A DNA stretch of 10,740 bases from Burkholderiaceae bacterium (GTDB lineage: Bacteria; Pseudomonadota; Gammaproteobacteria; Burkholderiales; Burkholderiaceae_C): contig JAISNB010000046.1 of assembly GCA_031276435.1 (NCBI GenBank), positions 1-10,740 of the forward strand, given 5' to 3'. This document shows, piece after piece, positions 1 through 5,480 of this stretch (position 1 is the first letter of the stretch; every line of letters starts with the position of its first letter). The notes beneath the pieces are model-generated. The model did not search any database. It worked only from the letters and a program-made list of their open reading frames with translations, and was not told where the DNA came from. The position numbers were made by a program, and so were the translations under genes.

Positions 1-10
1 CCGCAACCGC

Positions 11-16
11 TATAAT
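11..16 (+). promoter_or_regulatory. -10 box of the tRNA-Ser promoter
   Basis: A perfect TATAAT hexamer ends 12 bases before the first base of the tRNA-Ser gene. That spacing fits transcription starting just upstream of the mature 5' end. The matching -35 element would lie to the left of the window, so only half of the promoter is visible. Confidence 0.7.
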
Positions 17-28
17 CGTTGGTTGCCC

Positions 29-119
29 GGAGAGATGGATGAGTGGTTTAAGTCGCACGCCTGGAAAGCGTGTGTGGGTTCATTGCCCACCGCGGGTTCG
101 AATCCCGCTCTCTCCGCCA
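29..119 (+). tRNA. tRNA-Ser (anticodon GGA)
   Basis: This is a class II tRNA with a long variable arm. The acceptor stem GGAGAGA (29-35) pairs with TCTCTCC (109-115), the discriminator base is G116, and the CCA tail (117-119) is encoded in the DNA. The anticodon stem CACGC/GCGTG (56-60, 68-72) closes the loop CTGGAAA, with anticodon GGA at 63-65 reading UCC and UCU serine codons. The T arm contains GGTTCGAATCC. It is the only gene on the plus strand and converges on the osmC-like gene. tRNA-Ser genes are common integration sites, but no integrase or second copy of the 3' end is visible here. Confidence 0.97.
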
Positions 120-403
120 AAGCCCCCTGGAACAGCAGGAAAAATTTCGGGCAACCCCTGAAGGCCGCGTGAAACAAGGGTTTTCAGGCACCTGATAAGC
201 CCCACCCAGCCCAATCGAAAACCGGAAAATACGGTTGTCCGCAGCCAGCGCATGGGCATTTTTTAATGGGCGTCGGACCAATGAGGGTGCGCGATGCCCA
301 CCGATACACTCGATTTCGGCAACTGGCTGATTTGCGAACAAGCGACCAGTGGGTAGCACACAGTCAGCGCGCCGCCGCTGTTGGATCGCTGGGGGTCATG
401 CGT
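120..403. other. Convergent intergenic spacer without a recognised gene
   Basis: These 284 bases separate the tRNA-Ser 3' end from the stop codon of the osmC-like gene. I see no protein with family features in any frame. I also see no GC-rich hairpin followed by a T-run that would be a convincing terminator for either side. A weak CAGCG/CGCTG stem near 361-376 lacks a U-tract. Confidence 0.5.
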
Positions 404-826
404 CTATTGAATCTGCGCCCGTGTGGACGAGATTCGCACTCTCAAGTGTGTTCCCTGCGCCAAGGTGTTGTAGATCGGGCAGGTTTGCTGGAACGTCCGA
501 ATCCATTTGCGTGCCTGGCGAACGTGCGCTGCGGGAACCAGAAACTCCAGGCTGATGAAGGCGTAACGGCGGCTGTCGCCCGGGTCTGGCTCCGAATGGA
601 TATGGATGCGCAATGGCAGGGTTTCGATGCCACCGCTCTCACGGGCTTGTGCCTGCACGACGGCGGCCGCGCAGGTGCCCAGCGCAGCCAGCAGTAGTTC
701 GGCGGCAGCCCAGCCTTCGCCGGGGCCGCCGCGCTGTGTGGTGGCATCGGCAACCAGATGTTGCTCCCTTGCCGATGCAATGAAGCGCCCTGTTTGCAGC
801 GTAGCGCCAAGCTGGATTTGCGGCAT
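404..826 (-). CDS. OsmC/Ohr family protein
   Basis: This 140-residue protein has the size and landmarks of the OsmC/Ohr superfamily, whose members are small dimeric cytosolic proteins that often reduce organic hydroperoxides with two reactive cysteines. The first cysteine is Cys52 in ALGTCAAA, at the start of the central helix, and the second is Cys116 in QTCPIYNTL; both contexts are typical. The EGWAAAELLLAALG segment (38-50) is the usual lead-in to the first cysteine. The ATG at 826 is chosen because it lies 10 bases past the stop of the monooxygenase gene; upstream extensions would overlap that gene. The ribosome binding site is weak, so translation may be coupled. It is the last gene of the sulfonate operon. 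A role in clearing peroxides or reactive by-products made by the flavin monooxygenase is plausible but inferred; the substrate is unknown. Confidence 0.88.
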   Translation of the reverse strand: MPQIQLGATLQTGRFIASAREQHLVADATTQRGGPGEGWAAAELLLAALGTCAAAVVQAQARESGGIETLPLRIHIHSEPDPGDSRRYAFISLEFLVPAAHVRQARKWIRTFQQTCPIYNTLAQGTHLRVRISSTRAQIQ

Positions 827-836
827 GGACGAAGAC

Positions 837-2195
837 TCAGCGGTTCCTGGCGATGCGCTCGCGCCAAGCACCGGGCGCGGGCGTGGCAAGCCCCAGATTT
901 TCCCGCAGCGTGTTGCCTTCGTATTCGGTGCGCAACAGGCCGCGCCGCTGCAATTCCGGCACAACGGTGTCCACAAATTCCTGGAATGCGCCGGGTTGAT
1001 CGGTAGCCGTTACCGTGAAGCCGTCACCAGCGCCCTCAGTGAACCACTGCTCCAGGCCATTGGCGATTTCAGACGGAGTACCGATGAAATTGCCTTCGGT
1101 GCGACCGCCATATTGTTTGCCCAGTTGGCGCAGCGTCAGGCCTTCCCGGCGAGTGATTTCAACGACTTCGTCGTAATGGCCGACGATGCTCGGGTTTTTC
1201 AGAGCTGGCAAGTATTCGTCCAGCGGAAATTGCGACAGATCAATGTCCATGTGGTAGGCCAGTGTGGAAAGGCCTGCCACGTCGGGCACCAGTTCGGCCA
1301 AACGGGCCTTGCGCTTCTGCGCTTCTTCCGTGGTCCTGCCGATCACCGGTGTAATGTCTGGCAGGATTTTGATGTCTTCGGCGCGGCGTCCGTGACGCAC
1401 GGCGCGCGCTTTGACATCGCTGTAAAACTCTTTGGCCGATTCAAACGATGCATGGCTGCAAAAAACCACGTCGGCCCAGCGGGACGCGAAATCGCGGCCA
1501 GCATCCGAAGCGCCGGCCTGGATCAGTACCGGCCATCCCTGTGGCGGGCGTGGCACGTTCAATGGCCCCTGGACATTGAACCAGCGGCCCTGATGGTGAA
1601 TTGCCTCAATCTTGTCCGGATTGGCAAAACGGGCGTTTTGGCGGTCGAGCACCAGCGCATCAGCGGCCCAGCTATCCCACAGCTTTGCGGATACTTCGAG
1701 GAACTCGTCGGCTTTCGCGTAGCGTTCGTCGCGACCGATATGTTCGGCGTGGCCGAAATTCTTTGCTTCCGCATCCTGGAATGAGGTGACGATGTTCCAG
1801 GCGGATCGCCCGCCGCTGATGTGATCCAGCGTGGCAAAAGTACGCGCCACATGGAATGGTTGCTGATAGCTGGTCGATACAGTGGCAGCCAGACCCAACC
1901 GCTCAGTAACGGCAGCGATATTGGACAGGATCGGCGTCGGGTCCAGGCGCAGTGAACCCAGCGCACCGTAACGCACCTGACCTTCGATGCTGCCGTTATA
2001 GCGGTTCGGCACCGCCAGGATGTCGGGAAAGAATGCAAGGTCGAACCGGCCGGATTCAAGAATACGGCCGATTTTCTGGTAGTAGGCCGCGCTCAGCCAG
2101 CCATGTTCCGCACGCGGATCCAGCCAGCCGCTGGCGCGTCCCGGGCCAGCCGTAACGAAGGCTGATAGGTGTAGTTTGCCGTGGGTTCGTGTCAT
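837..2195 (-). CDS. NtaA/DszA/SnaA-family FMN-dependent monooxygenase
   Basis: This 452-residue protein is a bacterial-luciferase-like TIM-barrel flavin monooxygenase of the NtaA/SnaA/DszA type. Such enzymes use reduced FMN from a separate reductase and O2 to oxidise substrates such as nitrilotriacetate, dibenzothiophene sulfone or dimethyl sulfide. Diagnostic segments are FDLAFFPD (51-58), LDHISGGRSAWNIVTS (123-138), VLIQAGASDAGRDFA (223-237), GTPSEIA (372-378) and a C-terminal LRTEYEGNTLRENLGL (421-436). The length of about 450 residues and this C terminus separate it from SsuD alkanesulfonate monooxygenase, which is nearer 380. The ATG at 2195 has GAGGA six bases upstream and starts 14 bases after the binding-protein gene. 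Operon context points to an organosulfur substrate, probably a sulfonate or sulfone, but the sequence does not identify it. No flavin reductase gene is present in the window, so that partner must be encoded elsewhere. Confidence 0.9.
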   Translation of the reverse strand: MTRTHGKLHLSAFVTAGPGRASGWLDPRAEHGWLSAAYYQKIGRILESGRFDLAFFPDILAVPNRYNGSIEGQVRYGALGSLRLDPTPILSNIAAVTERLGLAATVSTSYQQPFHVARTFATLDHISGGRSAWNIVTSFQDAEAKNFGHAEHIGRDERYAKADEFLEVSAKLWDSWAADALVLDRQNARFANPDKIEAIHHQGRWFNVQGPLNVPRPPQGWPVLIQAGASDAGRDFASRWADVVFCSHASFESAKEFYSDVKARAVRHGRRAEDIKILPDITPVIGRTTEEAQKRKARLAELVPDVAGLSTLAYHMDIDLSQFPLDEYLPALKNPSIVGHYDEVVEITRREGLTLRQLGKQYGGRTEGNFIGTPSEIANGLEQWFTEGAGDGFTVTATDQPGAFQEFVDTVVPELQRRGLLRTEYEGNTLRENLGLATPAPGAWRERIARNR

Positions 2196-2209
2196 GGTCT
2201 GTCCTCGTT

Positions 2210-3298
2210 TTAAGGGTGTGTTTTCAATTCGGCGGCAACGACGGCACGAATGCTGTCGAAGCGGTTGTCGTTTAACCGGTCGAGCACATTGACTCGCTCC
2301 GGATAGATGCCCAGGGCATGAAAGCTGTCTGCCAACTCCTGCACGTTCTGCTTGGTTGGCTGGTCGACCAGGTTCAGGTTTTCCGCACCTGAGTAGGAAG
2401 AGCGATGGGCCTTGAGCACTTCAAGGTAGACCTGCCGTTCCAGGATGTCGGAGCCAAAACCACCCAGTCTGGCGAATTTTTCGACTGCCTGCTCGGGATG
2501 GGCCTCGATGTAACGCTGCGCATCCCGTACCAACAGCGTCAAGGCCGCCGCAGCCTGCGGATAACTCTTGACGAATTTTTCACTGCCGACATAAAAAGCG
2601 TAATCGTATGTTTTGACGTTCGGCAATGCCCGGGCCTTGTGGCGGCGCCTGGCCAATTCAATCATGGGCTGCCAACTGATCCAGGCATCTACGCGCCTGT
2701 TGGCAAATGCCGCCTCGGCATCGGGCGCGCTCAGGTTGACATAGTCGACATCCCTGAGCGTCAGGTTGGCAGTCTTCAAATAGCGCACCAGGCTGTAGGT
2801 TCCAGTTGTGCCGCGGTGGTCGGCCACTTTCTTGCCTTTGAGGTCGGCGGCGGACTGAATGGGCGAGTCGGCATGTACCAGAATGTCAACCTCGTTGTGC
2901 GGCAGCGGGTAGGACACCAGCGGTACCAGCGGTACGTTGGCGCCAATGGCATAGATCAACGCGGTGGAGGTGACGAAGGAGAAATCGACGGCGTTGGCGC
3001 TAATTGCCTCGATCACTGGTAACGATGCCTGGAAGCCCGGCTTCCAGTCAATCGTCGCGCCGCCCAGGCGACGGGCAACATCCAGATCGCCAATGCCATA
3101 GCGGATTACCGTGGCTGGCTCGGTCTTGCCTTCGCCGATCTGGGACCAGCGGATGGTTTTGGGAAAGGCGGCTTGCTGTTGTGCCTGTGTGCTGCCATGG
3201 CGTGCCAGCAGCAATGCGGCAGTCAGGCCCCCACTCGCTGCCAGCACGTCCCGGCGCGTCACGGATCGCTTGAGATGAGTGGCAATGTTTATCTTCAT
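2210..3298 (-). CDS. ssuA: SsuA/TauA-type sulfonate ABC transporter substrate-binding protein
   Basis: This 362-residue periplasmic binding protein captures its ligand, probably an aliphatic sulfonate or related compound, and delivers it to the permease. The N terminus is a twin-arginine signal peptide: TRRDVLA (14-20), then a hydrophobic stretch (18-32) and a small-residue region ending near GSTQAQ (35-40). The mature part has family segments such as AADLKGKKVADHRGTTGTY (150-168) and VDAWISWQPMIELA (203-216), equivalent to the LKGKKVA and DAW...W.P regions of SsuA. The ATG at 3298 is preferred over an in-frame start at 3370 because AAAGGA lies nine bases upstream and the longer version would overlap the ATPase gene and put 24 residues before the signal. 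A Tat signal on an SsuA-like protein is not rare in betaproteobacteria. The specific ligand cannot be read from sequence. Confidence 0.88.
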   Translation of the reverse strand: MKINIATHLKRSVTRRDVLAASGGLTAALLLARHGSTQAQQQAAFPKTIRWSQIGEGKTEPATVIRYGIGDLDVARRLGGATIDWKPGFQASLPVIEAISANAVDFSFVTSTALIYAIGANVPLVPLVSYPLPHNEVDILVHADSPIQSAADLKGKKVADHRGTTGTYSLVRYLKTANLTLRDVDYVNLSAPDAEAAFANRRVDAWISWQPMIELARRRHKARALPNVKTYDYAFYVGSEKFVKSYPQAAAALTLLVRDAQRYIEAHPEQAVEKFARLGGFGSDILERQVYLEVLKAHRSSYSGAENLNLVDQPTKQNVQELADSFHALGIYPERVNVLDRLNDNRFDSIRAVVAAELKTHP

Positions 3299-3307
3299 GA
3301 TTGGATT

Positions 3308-3313
3308 TCCTTT
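3308..3313 (-). promoter_or_regulatory. Ribosome binding site deciding the ssuA start
   Basis: On the minus strand this reads AAAGGA, nine bases before the ATG at 3298. It supports that start over the upstream in-frame codon at 3370, which lies inside the ATPase gene. Confidence 0.7.
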
Positions 3314-3350
3314 GTAAAAGTAGGGATAAGGTTTGGGAATTTGGGTTTCA

Positions 3351-4088
3351 TCAAGCCTGGTGTACGGCAACGAGTTCGTTCAACAGCGCCTCTTTGAGTT
3401 CTGCCAGTTCATGGTTGCTGCGATGCCGGGGGCGCGGCTGCGAAATGTTGATGTCATGCGCAATTTCTCCATTGCCTAGCAGAATCACCCGGTCCGATAA
3501 CACCAGTGCTTCTTCCACGTCATGGGTGACCAGCAGTACCGTGCGCGGCGATTCCAGCCATAGCCGCTCCAGCAGCAACTGCGCGGTCACGCGAGTCAGC
3601 GCGTCCAGTGCGCCAAAGGGTTCGTCCAGCAGCAGCCAGTCGGGCTGGTGGATCAAGGCCCGTGCCAATGCCACGCGCTGTTTCTGTCCTCCGGAAAGCT
3701 GCGCGGGCCACAATGATTCCAAGCCCTGCAAACCGACATGCGCGAGCAGGCGGCGCGCATCGCTTAGCCGTTTGTGTTTGTCCAAGCCCAGCAGAACATT
3801 GCGCTCGACACTCCACCATGGCAGCAACCGATCTTCCTGAAACATCACGCGCACTGTGATTTTTCCGTCGACGGCCTGTCCAATGGGACGCACGCTGCCA
3901 GCATCCGGCGTCTCCAGACCGGCAATCAGGCGCAGCAGGGTGCTTTTGCCAGCGCCACTGACCCCGAGCACGGAAACGAACTGGCCGGGCTTGATGTGCA
4001 GTTCCAGTCCGCTGAAAATGCGGCGCTCGCCGTAGCGGTGGCTTAGGGCGTTGATGCTGCAGCCAATTGTTGGCATCGTTGTTGCCAT
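3351..4088 (-). CDS. ssuB: SsuB-type sulfonate ABC transporter ATP-binding protein
   Basis: This 245-residue ABC ATPase powers import on the cytoplasmic face of the membrane. All nucleotide-binding elements are intact: Walker A GVSGAGKST (42-50), Q-loop MFQEDRLLPW (82-91, Gln84), signature LSGGQ (131-135), Walker B LLLDEP (152-157) with the D-loop after it, and the switch histidine His189 in VTHD. The Q-loop sequence QEDRLLPW is typical of the SsuB/TauB/NrtD nitrate-sulfonate-taurine group. The chosen ATG at 4088 shares one base with the permease TGA stop (TGATG), a usual sign of translational coupling; an upstream in-frame codon at 4124 would overlap the permease more deeply. The following binding-protein gene starts 52 bases downstream. 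TauB or a transporter for another small anion is the main alternative. Confidence 0.92.
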   Translation of the reverse strand: MATTMPTIGCSINALSHRYGERRIFSGLELHIKPGQFVSVLGVSGAGKSTLLRLIAGLETPDAGSVRPIGQAVDGKITVRVMFQEDRLLPWWSVERNVLLGLDKHKRLSDARRLLAHVGLQGLESLWPAQLSGGQKQRVALARALIHQPDWLLLDEPFGALDALTRVTAQLLLERLWLESPRTVLLVTHDVEEALVLSDRVILLGNGEIAHDINISQPRPRHRSNHELAELKEALLNELVAVHQA

Positions 4089-4864
4089 CACCGCTTTTCC
4101 AGTGGCTGGTAGCTGGAATGCCATTTCAGCACTCTCTGCTCGATTACGCGGGTGATCTGGTCGGCCGCCAAGCCTGCCAAGGCATAGATCAGGATGGCCA
4201 GAATGACGCGATCATTGCGAAGCATCTCGCGCGCATTCTGGGCGATGTAACCGACGCCATCCTTGGCGTTGATGGTCTCGGCAATTACCAGAGTCAGCCA
4301 AGCCACGCCCAGCGCATAGCGGATGCCGGTCAGAATCGAAGGCATGGCACCCATCAAAACGATGTCGCGCACCAACTCCAGCCTGTTTAGACCATAGGAC
4401 TGGCCAAGCTGGATCAACCGCCAGTCGACATTCTTGATGCCGTTGACAGTATTCAGGTAAACCGGAAACAGTGTGCCCAGCGCCACCAGGATGACTTTGG
4501 GTTCCTCGCCAATTCCGAACCAGGCAATCATCAGGGGAACCAAAGCCAGATGCGGGACGACGCGCACCATTTGCAATGTGCTGTCGATCAGACCTTCGGC
4601 GGTACGCGACATGCCCACCAGAAAGCCCAACAACAAACCGGTGCAGGCACCAATCGCAAAGCCGATACCGATGCGCCGCAGGCTGACCAAAATACCATTT
4701 TGCAACTCGCCGGTGCGCGTCAGATCCAGCGCAGCCTGCAAGACCTTGCTTGGCGGAGGCAAAGTCGAAGATGAGATGGCTGAGATGTTGGGTAGAAGCT
4801 GCCAAAGCAACAGCACCGTGGCCGGAATGATCCATGGCAGGACTGCGGATTTCAAAATTCGCAT
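4088..4864 (-). CDS. ssuC: SsuC-type sulfonate ABC transporter permease
   Basis: This 258-residue inner-membrane protein forms the translocation path of the importer. Hydrophobic spans are visible at about 8-25, 65-88, 105-117, 124-140, 183-196 and 218-235, fitting six membrane segments. The cytoplasmic EAA loop that docks on the ATPase lies at about 149-175 (LGQSYGLNRL...MGAMP). The segments MVRVVPHLALVPL, VALGTLFPVYLNT and IAETINAKDGVGYIA closely resemble SsuC. The ATG at 4864 is chosen because the protein then begins like known SsuC proteins and because the likely promoter lies at 4907-4935. A TTG at 4924 would add 20 residues but falls inside that promoter, upstream of the expected transcript start. 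No clear Shine-Dalgarno precedes the ATG, which is a residual doubt. It is the first gene of the operon. Confidence 0.88.
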   Translation of the reverse strand: MRILKSAVLPWIIPATVLLLWQLLPNISAISSSTLPPPSKVLQAALDLTRTGELQNGILVSLRRIGIGFAIGACTGLLLGFLVGMSRTAEGLIDSTLQMVRVVPHLALVPLMIAWFGIGEEPKVILVALGTLFPVYLNTVNGIKNVDWRLIQLGQSYGLNRLELVRDIVLMGAMPSILTGIRYALGVAWLTLVIAETINAKDGVGYIAQNAREMLRNDRVILAILIYALAGLAADQITRVIEQRVLKWHSSYQPLEKR

Positions 4865-4906
4865 CAGTTTTATTGAAAATAAAATAACAACTTGAATGTT
4901 GACTGG

Positions 4907-4935
4907 ATTGTACGGATCAGCCAATTTCCGAACAA
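4907..4935 (-). promoter_or_regulatory. Sigma70-like promoter of the sulfonate operon
   Basis: Read on the minus strand, a -35 element TTGTTC (4930-4935) and a -10 element TACAAT (4907-4912) are separated by exactly 17 bases. This predicts a transcript start near 4900 and a leader of about 35 bases before the ssuC ATG at 4864. The -10 is strong (5 of 6) and the -35 is weak (3 of 6), as expected for a promoter that needs an activator. Confidence 0.5.
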
Positions 4936-4938
4936 ATA

Positions 4939-4959
4939 CATAATTCTTATTTACTTATG
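4939..4959. promoter_or_regulatory. AT-rich dyad, candidate LysR-type (CysB/Cbl/SsuR-like) activator site
   Basis: The 21-bp element has arms CATAA and TTATG around an 11-base centre. On the minus strand it also holds the direct repeat ATAAG-N3-ATAAG. It sits directly upstream of the -35 element, the usual place for a LysR-type activator. Sulfonate genes of enterobacteria (CysB, Cbl) and Burkholderia (SsuR) are controlled by such regulators. Assignment to any one of them is inference; no regulator gene of this class is in the window. Confidence 0.4.
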
Positions 4960-5426
4960 CCAAAAATCCAAGCGCATTCCTGAAAAACATTTTCCAGAAC
5001 GAAGGTTGAAATCAATTGGCGAGTGGCTTGCGCCACTACATTGTCGGTGGCGAGTTGACAAAAGCATCCGCCAAGCCTTGAGAAGATGACGGCGTGCTGG
5101 CCGGAATATGTGTCCGTCCAGTTCCGTTGGAACGGCAATTCGTTGCCGGGGGGATATACCAGGTGTAGGGCGCGCGGCGTGACCCAGCGACAAGTTTGTT
5201 CTATGGCGACGCGCCAGGCTGGATTGCTGGGATTTCCGGGAATAGTTGATTGCGCAGCCTTAGCGGCCGGGAGCCTTATTCTGGGGCCATCGTCAATGGC
5301 TGGTTCGTGTTCCTGGCCCGCCGATGTCCAATTGCTACACGGTGCGAGTGAGTGCGTTTTGCCGCCTGGAATGTGGCCGCGCTTGAGAAGGCGCCTGTGC
5401 GCGATGATTGACCGCCACGTGGTCGG
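4960..5426. other. Inter-operon spacer without a recognised gene
   Basis: This stretch lies between the sulfonate promoter region and the terminator of the encapsulin operon. Long open frames exist on both strands, but their translations show no family motif and no signal or membrane segment. They also run into the flanking promoter or the terminator hairpin and the desulfurase gene. A small AGTGGC/GCCACT hairpin lies at 5022-5037 without a T-run. A perfect TTGACA occurs at 5055-5060 on the plus strand, but no acceptable -10 follows it. I see nothing else. Confidence 0.5.
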
Positions 5427-5464
5427 AAACAACGTGCCTCAGCGCACGGTGGGGCACGTTGTTT
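5427..5464 (-). terminator. Hairpin terminator closing the encapsulin operon
   Basis: Perfect 12-base arms (AAACAACGTGCC at 5427-5438 and GGCACGTTGTTT at 5453-5464) enclose a 14-base loop, beginning 16 bases after the desulfurase stop codon. The stem is GC-rich near the loop and AT-rich at its base. The U-tract is short in either direction, so termination may be incomplete, but position and symmetry make a terminator the best explanation. It separates the two sulfur operons. Confidence 0.75.
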
Positions 5465-5480
5465 GTTGCAGGCGGAAAAT

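Noticed and set aside
48..359. Open frame on the minus strand across the tRNA-Ser gene (about 103 residues)
   Set aside because: Its C-terminal part is the antisense translation of the tRNA, a well-known source of false proteins, and the rest shows no family features.
606..1784. Long plus-strand open frame opposite the monooxygenase
   Set aside because: It is the antisense shadow of a GC-rich gene with clear family motifs on the minus strand; its own translation shows none.
5022..5037. Small hairpin AGTGGC-TTGC-GCCACT
   Set aside because: Six base pairs with no T-run on either side and no gene end nearby; too weak to call a terminator or operator.
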